Below, in pieces: positions 12,256 through 24,115 of a stretch of DNA of 64,000 nucleotides. The number at the start of each line of letters is the position of its first letter. The first letter of the stretch is position 1. The translations under genes and the position numbers were made by a program. The stretch covers positions 17,950,910 to 18,014,909 of the forward strand of contig OY720350.1 in assembly GCA_963082975.1 (NCBI GenBank), in the 5' to 3' direction. Source of the stretch: Labia minor. Its lineage: Eukaryota > Arthropoda > Insecta > Dermaptera > Spongiphoridae. The notes below the pieces were generated by a model. The model did not search any database. It was given only the letters and a program-made list of their open reading frames with translations, and was not told where the DNA came from.

Positions 12256-12400
12256 TCACAGTTGATAGCAAAACTATCTTTTGATTGTAAATTATTGGAA
12301 CTTGAAGAGATATTAACTTTAAAATTATGACCAATTGATTGGAGATGAAAGAATTCTAAAGAAGGTGGAGACTTCAATTCCCACAAGGAAAATAAATCAA
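12256..12400 (+). pseudogene. Possible Tigger transposase C-terminal remnant
   Basis: The plus strand reads TSQLIAKLSFDCKLLELEEI in one frame. A second frame then gives GDERILKKVETSIPT and RKINQK, a charged tail of the sort that ends Tigger transposases. Both copies in the window keep these pieces. Identification is by position and composition rather than a clear motif. The opposite strand is also open (12198-12470), which I take as a shadow. Confidence 0.35.
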
Positions 12401-12654
12401 AAACAACAACTTCTGATAGGAATATTCTCATTAATAACATACATAACACTTCATTATTAAATATTATCATTAATTTAAATTTATTTAATATATAATATTT
12501 TCACTTATATACAGTAAAACCTCGATAACTCAAACCTCGGTAACTTAAAAACCTCTATAACTTCAAAAAATAAGATGTTCCCTTCCCATCAGAACCCAAA
12601 ACCTCAATAACTTAAAATACGCAACCTCGATAACTTAAATAAGCAATCTCTGTA

Positions 12655-12924
12655 TTGGAAGCTGAAATCTTGAAGAAACAAGAATCAGTAGAAAGTGTTC
12701 AATGTAAAAGACGAAAAATTGCCGAATTCTCTAATTTAGAACAATGTCTGTTTACATGGTTCAAACGGTGTCGAAATAAAAACATCAGTGTTAGTGAACC
12801 TATATTGAAAGAAAAAGCTGAAGAGTTCGCTAATTCGCTGAAAATCAAAAATTTTAAAGCCAGCAGTGCTAGGTTAGTGAATTTTAAGAATCGACATGAT
12901 TTAGCCTTTAAAAAATGTTATTAA
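12655..12924 (+). pseudogene. Tigger/pogo transposase N-terminal (CENP-B-type HTH) fragment
   Basis: The translation from about 12658 contains RRKIAEFSNLEQCLFTWFKR, then the block EPILKEKAEEFANSLKI and FKASSARLVNF. This is the second helix-turn-helix of CENP-B/Tigger transposases, normally ending FKASxGWLxNFKxRH, and it binds the element's ends. The glycine and tryptophan of GWL are replaced here. The frame closes at 12924 with no DDE catalytic domain, against about 500 residues for a complete protein. No ATG opens the frame, so it is a fossil segment. Confidence 0.8.
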
Positions 12925-12985
12925 CCTATCCGCCTATCCCTAACATAGACCCTTGATAACTTAAAACCTCTATAACTTGGAGGTG

Positions 12986-14482
12986 TATAGAAGTTATGCA
13001 ATTTCTTGTTTTACAGAATCTACCATTTTTCAATGATTTCCTTATTTTCTTCCACCCATAAATGCTAGAAGATACCTATTTTCTTTTTAAAGATGCTTTT
13101 TTGGGTGTGAGAATTTGTAGAATCCTGAATTGGTGGTTTTATAGATCTTGGAGGTTCTATAAAGAGCGAAGCTTTTCAAAAAAATATTTTTCATAAACCT
13201 CTTTTGACGTCTATTATGTAAATCATTCAATTAAAAATAAAAAATAACAAAATTAAACTTTAAAAAAAAAAAAAAAAAAAAATAGAATCATGTTGGGTTA
13301 TGATAACGTTTGAAATAAAAAATTCAAAAATTAATTTCTTGAAGTCTTTGATTGAAATGTTCAAATTCGTTTTCTTATCAATTTTAAGTCAATAATATTA
13401 CAATTTCCCGGAAAATCAGTCAGACAGTCAAAAACATCTCTTGGAAATTTTTTAATGTTTAATCAGAAAATCTCATTAAAAAAAAATCACTTGATAATAA
13501 TTTATTATTGTACAAAAATGATCTTTAAAAAAAAACCAAGTTATGATTAATTATATTTGAATTTGTGTAAAAAAGTAATGAAAGAAAGAAAGAAAGGAAG
13601 TGAATAAATAAATAATGAATTTGAATCATTCTCTCATTAGAAGAATATAAATTTTTAAATTTATTTTATTTTATTTTCCATAAAATGATTATATATGAAT
13701 TTATCATAATATAAAAAAAATTTTTTTAAATAAATTCTACACAGATAACATTAAAAGAAACCAATTATTTTATAAATTTACTTATAAAAATTCTAATCAA
13801 TAAATTGCAATGGTATTTATTTAATTTAAACGTTGTTAAGTTGTTTACACTGGAAAGCTAATTAACTCAAGTTATAAATTTAATAAAATATACTAATTTA
13901 TATGCAAACAGATGATTTTTTTATGATTTTATTAGTAAATAAGTATTTTATGACAGACAATTGTTTATGTTTATATCACCGTCATTTTTTAGTATTTATT
14001 TTCTTTCACGGAAATAATTAAAACCACGTCAAGTTGAAGAAGTGATGTTTTAAAGTGGAAGTGTGACAAAGAGGGAGAGCATCAGCCATTTTCTGTAAGT
14101 ACCTACTATCTACATCTACAACTTAATAATATAGTAATTTAAGGATTAATATTTTTTTTCTAATTTATTCCCATATTTATTCTATATAGCTTTCAATCTC
14201 AATAAATTTATTTCTATGATTGAATCAAATAATATAAATATAAATATTTAATTTATAATCAGATTTATAGATATACTATCTCTCTAATATAATATATTAA
14301 TACAATAAATATTTTTTCTCTTTGAATAGACATATTATTAATAATATACAGGATTTTAATAAGGAATTTTTTTAATTGATTATAAAAAAATATTTTCTTT
14401 ACTTTTTTTCCTTAAAAAAATAAATATTAAAAATTCTCTCTTTAAAAATTTAAGCAAATGATATTCTTCGGTTGTTCACTTT

Positions 14483-14522
<40 letters not shown>

Positions 14523-14720
14523 ATGATTTTGATTACCTCTCTTCTTCCATTTGGTTGAAATTATCATTATTATTATTATTAATTTTATATAGTCTTTATA
14601 GCTTATCAAAACTAAGTATTTATCTTTATTTTAACAAACATGAAATAATTAGGATAGGAGAATTTTTTTTAATATTCTTAATATGAAAAGTTAAATGATA
14701 TTAACTACTTAAATAAATAA
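12986..14720. other. AT-rich stretch with (TTA)n microsatellite
   Basis: An A-run lies at 13262-13281 and (TTA)n at about 14484-14521. Nothing else is supported. Confidence 0.5.
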
Positions 14721-15003
14721 AGAGCTATAGCTTGGGGGGTTAACATCCTCGTGGCCCCGGGTTCAAGACCCGGGACTGGCAAGGGAATTTTTCTCGCTGG
14801 TACGGAGTCAACCCAGCCTTTGGGATCAAATTTGAGAAGCTACTTGAGAAAAAAATAACAGTATTTAATTAGTAATATTAGTATTATTAGTTAGTAATAT
14901 TCACAGTAAAGATTGATAGGACACTTGCTACTGTGATCATAAGATACCTAATTTATATAACCAACTTAATAGATCCTGTGGATGTAAAAAAGTCAGAGGT
15001 GTA
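14721..15003 (+). mobile_element. tRNA-derived SINE
   Basis: The head has a pol III A-box-like TAGCTTGGGGGGTTAAC (14728) and a B box GGTTCAAGACC (14759-14769) inside a perfect T-arm-like hairpin with CCCGGG stems. The body (ACTGGCAAGG, GGAGTCAACCCAGCC, GGGATCAAA) and the far 3' part (TTGATAGGAC, TATAACC, AAAGTCA.AGGT) match the copy at 53220-53506. There is a small insertion at about 14850-14905, and the copy ends in an AT repeat. Confidence 0.82.
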
Positions 15004-15395
15004 TATATATTATAAATATAATATAATGTATATATATTATGAATATATAAATATTGGTTTAAGTTTCAGTGAAAGTTTTCATTATTATGAGATGTTATTT
15101 TCTGGTTATTTTCACGTTTAATTGCGAGATTTGAGTCACGACGTTTCGGTCACATTTCATATAGCTGAGTTCTAGCAAGTCTGAATACCATGTTTAATGT
15201 AAATAGAAAAATTCACCCGTCCGTCGTAGGTAATTTATAGGTTACGATATATTGAGGGAGAGGGAAATGTTATTGTTATCACAATAAATATTTTGTAGCT
15301 TGCTTGAGTGACTCTTTCAACGCGACAACCAACGATGGAAGAATGCATGATAAAATACCAATTTAAGAACTTTTTCATGAGTTAAATCAATTTTT
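15004..15395. other. No feature recognised
   Basis: AT-rich at first, then slightly GC-richer at 15120-15370. No ORF or repeat match. Confidence 0.45.
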
Positions 15396-15657
15396 ACCGA
15401 CCGACGATAGTAAGGGAGGTATTGTTTTCACACCAAATTTCACATGTGGAGATTTTTTACATATCACGACGAATTTGGAATAATGCATGTATACCAAATT
15501 TCATTATTCTAGCTCAAACCGTTTTTGCGTAATCTTGTCTACACACACATACACCTAAGTGAAAATGACTCAGGGACCTTCAAAACAAATAAAACCATCA
15601 AAATCTCGACATATAAAATTTTCGTGATCGCAATAATATCTCTGGCGAAATAGTAAA
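15396..15657. mobile_element. Chimera of family B 5' end and family A 5' end
   Basis: 15396-15470 is the first 75 bp of family B (ACCGACCGACGATAG onward). At about 15471 it switches to the family A 5' third in reverse orientation, with GCTCAAACCGTTTTTGCG, a short CA tract and the terminus ATATCTCTGGCGAAATAG. Both outer ends are therefore element 5' ends facing outward, with no 3' hairpin. Confidence 0.75.
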
Positions 15658-15820
15658 AATAATAAAAATATAAATATACTCATATACATATTTACTTGAT
15701 CTAATTTGACCCATAAATGATATTTTGTAATATTTGGCAATGTAGATTTTTGCAATATATGTTTTAATATTGGATATGGTTGCTCTCTCAATTCCTAAGT
15801 ACTAGTTAAACATATTTTTA

Positions 15821-16226
15821 ATAAGTTGACCTGGGGCCAGGTCCGAACCGACCGACCGTTTGAAACCAATACAAAGTGCATGATTTGCGGAGATATGTAA
15901 AAAATCTCCTCATGTGAAATTTGGTGTGAAAATAAACCTTCCCTTCCTATCGTCGATCGCTAATACTACCACTTTCGGTTTCCGGATTTGCACCAAAAGT
16001 TGATCAATTCATCATACTAATGCATTAAGTAATTATTCCAAATTTCATCGAAATCTGTTTAGCCGTTCAAGCTGTACACATCTATACGGACGGACGGACG
16101 GACAGACATCATGCTAAAAATATTTTTTTCTGTTAAGAAAATGCAGGATTCGTGGAAATATGTAAAAAATCTCCACATGTGAAATTTGGTGTGAAAACAA
16201 TACCTCCCTTACTATCGTCGGTCGGT
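15821..16226 (-). mobile_element. Family B, internally deleted copy
   Basis: On the minus strand it has the 5' ACCGACCGACGATAG end and the 3' hairpin end (GACCTGGCCCCAGGTC variant). A jump near 15862 joins the terminal CGGTCGGT directly to the ACCAATACAAAGTGC block and removes the TGACGTCA region. Confidence 0.78.
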
Positions 16227-16302
16227 AAAAATAAGGAATTATTTTCATTATCTTATAGAAAAGAAAGAATTAATTTCTCTTTTAGAGAATTTGATTTTTT
16301 TT

Positions 16303-16935
16303 ACCGACCGACGATAGTAAGGGAGGTATTGTTTTCACACCAAATTTCACATGTGGAGATTTTTACATATCTCCACGAATCATGCATTTTCTAAACAGAA
16401 AAAAGTATTTTTAGCATGATGTCTGTCCGTCCGTCTGTCCGTCCGTCCGTATAGATGTGTACAGCCTGAACGGCTCAACCGATTTTGATGAAATTTGGTA
16501 TATTTACTTAATGCATCAGTGGGATGAATTGATCAACTTTTGGTGCAATTCCGGAAACCGGAAGTGGTAGTATTAGCGATCGACGATAGGAAGGAAAGGG
16601 TTATTTTCACACCAAAGGAGATTTTTTTATATATCACCACGAATCATGCACTTTGTATTGGTTTTATCCTCGAGAAAAATCATATTTATTAGTTTTTTCT
16701 TGATTTAAAATTATATGACGTCATCCAGCCATTCATGACGTCACAACCTGGTCTTGCATATATATTATAAATAAAATAAAATTAAAAATGTTTATATTTA
16801 TTATTTATGTATCCATATCTATTTTTTATTACATTAATAGATATATGAAAATTATTTGAAATTGTTTCTGTAGCTGCTAATTAATTTACTTCAAACCGTC
16901 GGTCGGTTCGGACCTGGCCACAGGTCAATTCATTT
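16303..16935 (+). mobile_element. Family B, full-length copy
   Basis: It starts ACCGACCGACGATAG in a T-run, carries a TCTGTCCGTCCG tract at about 16421-16450 and TGACGTCA twice, and ends with the hairpin GACCTGGCCACAGGTC and AATTCATTT. It lies 76 bp from the inverted copy at 15821-16226, with their 5' ends facing each other. Confidence 0.8.
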
Positions 16936-17380
16936 AAATTATATTTTAATAATCATTCCATATTTTAAATTATACATGTATATACTTAAGATTAAACTTA
17001 TCATATACAAACATCATTTAATTTGATTAAAAATTTTCTTTTTCAAAAATCTAAAATCTTTTTAACCAGCCATTCTTACTTTAATATATAAAATTAAATA
17101 TAAAAATAATTATTATAAATGTTGTTTTATTTAATGTTTAACATTAATCAAAATAAAATTGTATAATAGAAACGTTTGTATTTAACAATGTTATACATAA
17201 ATAAGTATAATATTCGTCGTTAAAAAAAAACAAAAAGACAGAATATTAAAAAATATAGATCAATTAATTTTGATTTATTGATGTTACCTAACGAACTACC
17301 GGTTTTAACCTCTTTTAATATTAGAAAATATTACTATATATAAATTAAAAAAAAAAAAGTTCATTTAAAAAGATTCCATT
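16936..17380. other. AT-rich stretch, nothing recognised
   Basis: No ORF or repeat family seen. Confidence 0.5.
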
Positions 17381-17865
17381 TCCCCTTCTCTCTTCTCGTT
17401 CAATTCTCCTTCCTCTTTTGACCTTTTCGACATCCATATTCCAACAAAACATCAATTTATATTGGGCCTGGCTAACAAACAACCTGATAACCTTAGCGCG
17501 CATACATTTCGTTTTTAACGGCACCCGGGAGGGGTTTCGTCCTGATTGAATCGGGCTACTGAAAGATTTTTTTTTTATTATTATTATTTTGGACATGGGC
17601 ACCCTAAACACCTGCACCTGACCCTATTCAGGGTTGAGGGGGGAAACTTTTCTCTGTGTATACGTAAAAAAGAGAGTGAGAGAGAGAGAGGGAGTAGGTT
17701 AGATTGTAGGAGGAAGGGAGATTTCGACACCTGCACCAAACCTGACAGAGGTATGGGTGAGTGAACCGAAACGTATAGGTTACCCCCCGGGGATTGCCTT
17801 CCTCCATCTCACTCACCCCCCCCCCCCCCACCCGCAACGCTACCCCCACCCAAACACATTACTCA
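17381..17865. other. Single-copy, GC-richer island with (GA)n and C14
   Basis: Balanced composition, with ACCTGATAACC and GCGCGCATAC near 17480-17505, a (GA)n tract near 17672-17690 and 14 consecutive C at 17816-17829. Overlapping ORFs on both strands are compositional. Candidate regulatory region. Confidence 0.35.
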
Positions 17866-18787
17866 ACTCTCAAATTATACCTATGAAAGACGAACAGAAA
17901 ACACACAGACACACGCATCCCTGAATACAAAAAAATTATATAGCTTAAATTTATGAATAGTGAGTGTTCAAAGCTCACGGTAGCTGGACAAGTTATCTTC
18001 TTCGGACTACTGGGAAGGAGGCTCGGCCAGCCAACTGTCAAATATAAATATTCCCGGATAGTATTTAGTCTGTTTGGAGTTGATTTTTAATAACAGTCCT
18101 CGCTATTAAGGACGATAAATAAAATAACCTATTATTAAATTCTATGTCTCTCTCTCTCTCTTTCATTATCCCTCTCTTTTATATATTTACAACCTTTTTT
18201 TACAATTTCAACGTCACCATTCGAAAGGATTTTTCTTTTTCAAAGATTATTTTCTTAATATAAATAATCAAAATCTGGATTTTTTTTTTCTTTCTCGTTC
18301 TATTCTACTTTTCAAGTAGTAATTTATGAAGCTAATAATACTAATATAAGAAGTATAAATTGATTGCTTTAAGGGAAATATTCTATTATTCGAAGAAGAG
18401 TTAATCGGATTTAATGATTTTATTTATTTGTTTGTTATTTATGAAGTACAACGCATTTTGTATTAAATATATTTTTATTATCTATCTAAAAAGACTTGAA
18501 AATACAAATGTTTCATTTATATATATGTAATTTTACTCGAGTTAAATTATTTTATTCCCTATTATATAAAAGATAGATTGGCTAATATTTATTTACATAT
18601 TTATCAAATATATATATATATATATATATATATACCCAGATAAATTTTAGATACTCAAATATATATATATATATTAGAAAATGAAATTCATCTTTAACTA
18701 CATAATAACCTCAAAAGAAGAAATATTATTTGTAAATTTTAATATACATATTTTAATTATTATGAATAATATATTCAGTATATTTTG
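17866..18787. other. AT-rich stretch with TA microsatellites
   Basis: (TA)n at 18608-18635 and 18661-18673. Nothing else is recognised. Confidence 0.5.
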
Positions 18788-19327
18788 AATTAATTTTAGT
18801 AATTGTTTACAAAACAAGAAACTTCAGAGATTTGAATGAAACTTTACCTGTCCGTTCTTTATTTAATTTTAAAGAAATGTTTCTTATAAAAATTTTTTTG
18901 GCTTCTTCCAGTTTACGAGATAAACATTATTAAATGATATTCTATTTATCTATCATGTTTTATTCATTTGCCTCCACTAATTTTCGGAGGTTTTTTTCAG
19001 TTCGGTTTAGATATATGAAAATTAAAAAATTAATTAATTAAATAATTTTTTTTATTTTCAAACCGAACCCAAAAAACTGAAAATTAGTGAATAGAGTGAA
19101 TAATTAATGAATTAGCCAATAAAATATAATTAAATGGCTGCTTATTCATAACTAGTTTATCTGTCAAAATTTAATAATTTTTATCTCGTAAACTTAAAGA
19201 GACCGAGAAATATTACTTAAGGAAAGGTTCTTTGGAATTAGAAAAGGAATTCACTGGCAAAATTTCATCCAAATCACTGATGATTTTCGTTTTGTAAACA
19301 ATTATCTTAAATTTTATTAATTCGTAT
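18788..19327. mobile_element. Large foldback (long inverted repeat) element
   Basis: The left arm (about 18788-19013) and right arm (about 19058-19327) are imperfect reverse complements. Outer blocks are AATTGTTTACAAAAC and its complement GTTTTGTAAACAATT. Middle blocks are GTTTACGAGATAAA and TTTATCTCGTAAAC. Inner blocks are CACTAATTTTC and GAAAATTAGTG. The loop is about 40 bp. No coding content is recognised. Confidence 0.8.
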
Positions 19328-19335
19328 TTTTTTTT

Positions 19336-19385
<50 letters not shown>

Positions 19386-19512
19386 CAAAAATATACCTAT
19401 ATTTTTATAAAACAAATAAATATTATTTATCTTCCTGTACTAGTAACTGTATAATTAATTAATTCTTAATATAATTTTAATTTTATAATATTTTTAATTG
19501 TAATGTTTTTTA
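19328..19512. repeat. (CT)n(AT)n compound microsatellite and AT filler
   Basis: A (CT)n tract runs straight into (AT)n at about 19336-19383. Confidence 0.7.
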
Positions 19513-20046
19513 CTTTCTCGTCAGAGATAGTATTGCGATCACGAAAATTTTCGATGTCGAGATTTTGATGTTTTTATTAGTTTTGAAGGTTCTTGAATGA
19601 TTTTCACTAATTGTAAGGTTGAGAAAGATGTATGTGTGTATGTAGACAAGATTACCCAAAAACGGTTTGAACTAGAATAATGAAATTTGGTATACGGGCA
19701 TTATTCCTAATTTGCAGTTTTCTATCAACTTTTGAAAAATGTAGCTCAATCGGAAGAGGGTCATTACCTACCACGTTTTCATTTTTCCCCCCTCTAAACT
19801 GACCGTAAAAATAAAAATTGTATATAACTGCTATATATAGAATTTCAGCTTGATTGAATCGCTGAAAGTACCGGAATTAATTTTTTAACACTGCAAATCA
19901 CGCGCCAACACGTGATGTGGTGCCATCAACAAAGAGCCAAACACGCGCTGGTTTAATAAATATTATTTATTAATTTTAATTTAAATATAATATATGTTAT
20001 TTAATCCAATTCAAATTGCGAGAAAGTCGAGTGGAGACACTCCAGC
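19513..20046 (+). mobile_element. Family A, near full-length copy
   Basis: It runs from TTTCTCGTCAGAGATAGT to GTGGAGACACTCCAGC. The 5' inverted arm is mutated and a short internal deletion is present, but the 3' hairpin is intact. Confidence 0.8.
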
Positions 20047-20992
20047 TTATTTTTATCAGAATTTTTTTAAAAATATTAAAAATAATATTGTAAATATTAC
20101 AAATTTATAATTAAATTTATTAAATGTATATACATATTATCAACTTAGATTTCACTTTATTTTTAATTTTAATTTTAAAGTAATATATTTAAATATTAAC
20201 CCCTAAATTAAAGATCCTGATGATGATCATCATGAATTATTATAATATTTATAAACTAAAAAAATAAAAAAATATCCTTTTTTGGCAATCGTTTCAATAG
20301 ATTAATCGTTTTACTATATAATAATCCACGAATTTAATCAATTCTGATTAAAATATTATATTTTTATGACTCTGTTTTCAACTTGAACATTTGCATAGCC
20401 TAAAGAAAAAGACAGACAGAATGAGGGGAGATTTTTTTTTGTGTTTGTTTAAAATTTATGAGGTGAAGGTTATGAGTTTATTATACACAAGGATATATGC
20501 TAATGAAGGTATATAAAATTTTTTGAATATATATATATATATATATATATAATAATATGAAGGATGTTGAACTTTATGTAGATTTTAATAAATGAGAATA
20601 TTTTTGTTTAAATAAATCTCGAATAGTGGGTTAAAACGATGATATTCATTTAAGGATCATTTATATCTTAAAGATAACCAAATATATTCAGTTGCTATGA
20701 CACAGCATATTGATCCAGACTATTGTCAGCTGAATATTATATATATAAAGCACTCTGATGATGACAACCATTACTTTGTTATTTTATATTTAAAAGGTAC
20801 CGGGTATTTTTAACATTAGTAAATTTTAGTATTGGCTACCCTTTATTTTAATAGATCATTCAAATTTATTTTAGTAGCTTTTTATTCGAAATTATAAAAA
20901 TAAAATTTTAAATTTATTATTGATTCATAATTTATGAACATATTGTAGAAATATCTAAAAATAAATAATAATATAATATATATATATATATA
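20047..20992. other. AT-rich stretch with TA microsatellites
   Basis: (TA)n at 20527-20553 and again abutting the mariner end at 20978-20996. No gene or repeat family seen. Confidence 0.5.
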
Positions 20993-21547
20993 TATACGAG
21001 GTGTGTCTAAAAAGTTAGGTGAATGGTATAGTAAAAACATAAAAACGGAATGTTATGTTTATTAACCTTCAAAATACTCTCCACTAGCCACAACACACTT
21101 CTGACAATGTTCGTATAACGCTTGAAAACTGTTGGAGAAGACTTGATGTGGAATCGTTCTCAGAATAGCCGTCACAACGTTCAGGCTGGCAATCCACAAG
21201 CAGGACACCAGAAAACACTGAACGTGTACATGAGATGCTAACAAAAGATCAGCGATTGACTCTGCGACTAATAGCCGAAGAATTGGTTATTAGTAAAAAC
21301 ACAGTAAGTAGTGTTTTCTGATGTGCTGCTTGTGGATTGCCGACCTGAACGTTGTGACGGCTATTCTGAGAACGATTCCACATCAAGTCTTCTCCAACAG
21401 TTTTCAAGCGTTATACGAACATTGTCAGAAGTGTGTTGTGGCTAGTGGAGAGTACTTTGAAGGTTAAAAAAGGTATTTACAATTAACATTCTCTTTTTAA
21501 TATTTTTATCATACGATTCACCGAACTTTTTAGACACACCTCGTATA
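20993..21547 (+). mobile_element. Mariner-derived foldback element
   Basis: The 32-bp terminal inverted repeats (TATACGAGGTGTGTCTAAAA...) have one mismatch. The left arm (21018-21223) is an inverted copy of the mariner 3' coding end that also occupies the right arm (21305-21500). Between them about 80 bp of the transposase N-terminal HTH remain (TKDQRLTLRLIAEELVISKN). The right arm encodes QALYEHCQKCVVASGEYFEG, a mariner C-terminus. Defective in coding but with intact ends. Confidence 0.88.
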
Positions 21548-22820
21548 TATAGGTAGTACCGGGACCCCGAGCCTCGGCTCGGTACTTAAGTTAAAAAAAA
21601 TGATTCATTATTATTGGATTTGGCTGGTAATATTAATACCTGGGACACCGAGCTCTCGCTCTACCCTTTAAAAAATATTGATACACAATTCTTTAATTAT
21701 TTATTACAATTATTAAATGTTACACATTTGCATCAATCTGATTAAAATTAATGAACTTGTGCTCCTCAATAATACATAAATATATAATATATAGGTACAT
21801 ATATTTTTTTTCTATAGTGTTTTTTTGAAAAACTGTTTAGCGCCCCAAGTGGTTATAAAACAAACTAAAGACAAAAAAACGTGCTTTGCAGCTTTTCGGA
21901 ATTAAAAAAGCAAAATTGGCAGTCGTGGGACTGGCCGACAGAAGTGAAAACTTCTGCGTAAGAAATTTTAAAACAGACGAAATTCGCGCTATTTCACGAG
22001 AAAGATGAATTTCATATGCATGTATATATATATAACTTATATATTATTTTAAACATATATTTTAAACAAATTTGTAACTTATATTTATATATATATAAAT
22101 ACACAACTTTGTTTAAAATATTGCAATACGAACTGTTTTATAATTCTTATCTCTAACATAAAATATATATTTATTATGTGAAGTTCATTTCGTATAATTT
22201 TGATTATATATGTATATATGAAATGAACTTTACATAATAAATATATATTTATATGTTAGAGATAATTTATAAAACAGTTCTAATGACAATTCAAATTTCG
22301 CGCTCTGTTATAAGAAATTTGAAAGCAGATGGTTTCATGGTGTTGGTCACGATCACGCGAGTTCTATACTTTTTCCCCATCCCGCAAAAGTGCTCAACGC
22401 CGCTAAAGAAGTTTTCACTTCAAAAATTATTTAATATTTGGAAATATATCTGACTTATAGAAAAAATGAATATTAATTAAAGAAAGAAATAGTTTTTAAA
22501 ATATCCTGAATAATATGTAACAATTTTCAAGATAGAAATTTATTACAATATTACAATTATTAACTGTTGCATCATTGCATCAATCTGATTAAAATGAATG
22601 GAACTTCGGGTACTCAATAATAATAAATAAAATAATATTAATAAATATATTGAATAATATTTTATTGAAAAAATATTAAAACTTATAAAACTATCTAAAA
22701 CTTTATTAATAAAAGAACAATGAATAAATAAATATAGAATAGTAATTTATTAAAAAGTAAACAATAGATAAAAAGAAAAAAAAATAACAAAATCATTATT
22801 TTCATTTTTAAATAACGATT
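21548..22820. repeat. Region of inverted and direct repeats, unclassified
   Basis: 22130-22192 and 22218-22283 form a long hairpin (GAACTGTTTTATAA ... TTATAAAACAGTTC). A wider pair GAAGTGAAAACTTCT (about 21939) and GAAGTTTTCACTTC (about 22408) encloses it. Around these, about 75 bp near 21700-21770 recur directly at 22545-22620 (shared GCATCAATCTGATTAAAAT). No coding sequence is recognised, so an unclassified MITE is likely. Confidence 0.55.
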
Positions 22821-22824
22821 CACC

Positions 22825-22895
22825 CGGCGAGTTTCGAACCGACGAAATCCACTCGTTAAAACATCAGTCCAACCGCTGGACTATATGTATTTAGA
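22825..22895 (-). other. tRNA-like (pol III promoter-like) sequence
   Basis: The minus strand reads TAGTCCAGCGGTTGGAC (A-box-like), then about 30 bp later CGGTTCGAAACTCGC (B-box-like). The 5' acceptor strand does not pair with the 3' side, so it is a tRNA pseudogene or SINE head rather than a tRNA gene. Confidence 0.5.
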
Positions 22896-22899
22896 TAAA

Positions 22900-24115
22900 A
22901 AATTGTCATTTTTTTACTGTCTTAGCAGGCAGTATTAAAAATTTTGACGTTTTCCATATATAATTTTCAATTAAGAAATTAATAATGAAGCTGTATGTTT
23001 CAAGAGATATCATCAATAAAACTTAATTTTTCTTTATAAATACTATATCTAGTGTGAATTTGAAAAAAATCGTTAGAGCGGTTTTTGAGAACCAATATAT
23101 ATAGATAAATACATATATACAATTTTAGCTAGCATAATAAGATAAGATAATTTTAACTACAGATAATCAAATTGAAAATTAATATAATTTTTTCATAATT
23201 ATTTTTAATTTTGAATTATTATTAAAATAAAGGAATTTATAATATAATATAATAAAATATAAATTAAATGTTTGATTTTTTGACTTGGAAAATATGATTT
23301 ATTTGTCATTTTTATTCTCCATTTTATTTGTTTAATATAAATATATTCTTATATATAATATATTTAGACTATTAAATCAAATTAGATTTAAATATACATT
23401 TTTATACAATATATATCTATATATTTAAACTTCCTATGAAATGATTAATAAAATTATTAGAATATTTGGAAAACATCTCTTAAGGCTTTAACATCTAAGC
23501 ATTTCAGAAAAATTTAAACTATTTAGTTACTAATTAAAATTTATTAGACGTATAGGTTCATACTTTTTGTGAAAATGAGTTTAAATTCAAAGTATTATAC
23601 GCCTACTCTCATATCAATATGATACTATTCATCTGTTTATATTAAAATATGATATCCTATGCCTTCAATTCTCTCTCTTTTTGCTAATATACTGTTTAAT
23701 ACAATCCATTAGTACTTTCTTGGTTATTTGAATGATTCTATAAAATTTAAATAATAATTAATTTTTAATATAATTGTCCCCCCCATTAGAATATTAATAT
23801 TATCATTTTATTCATCCTATTGTTTTATATGATAAAGTAAAAAATGTTTTTTTTTTGTCTTCTAAACCCGAATACATATATAGAAATGCGATTAGATAAA
23901 ATATATTGCTGTTTGTCATTTTTTGAGTAAAAAATAAAATCCATTTAAAAGATTTGTTACAAATAGAGATATTTTATTTATAGCTTACAAAATAACGTTT
24001 TGTTTTCCTCTTCATTCTCTTTCAATATATATCAAAATAGATTTTATTTATTTATTTATCATTTCTAATTGATATATTTCTTATGTAAATTTGATATACA
24101 TACATTTGTTGTGCA
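22900..24115. other. AT-rich stretch with possible repeat end
   Basis: The sequence at 23095-23150, ending in AGCTAGCATAATAAGATAAG, resembles 57300-57350 (GCTAGTATAATAAGTAATAAG) and may be the end of another interspersed family. Otherwise nothing is seen. Confidence 0.4.

Larger units (their letters stand above)
12218..12985 (+). mobile_element. Tigger/pogo-like composite element, defective
   Basis: Pogo-family termini of the CAGTAnAACCTCGATAA type occur twice in the same orientation, at 12219 and 12512. The first is followed by a block that may encode a transposase C-terminus (12256-12400). The second is followed by the N-terminal CENP-B-type HTH coding segment, then terminus-like TATAACTT repeats. 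The order is therefore C-terminus, terminus, N-terminus, as in a junction of tandem elements. The same order recurs at 26925-27732. Confidence 0.7.

Noticed and set aside
17546-17849. Overlapping ORFs of 72-90 codons on both strands
   Set aside because: Composed of GA-repeat and homopolymer translations; no domain.
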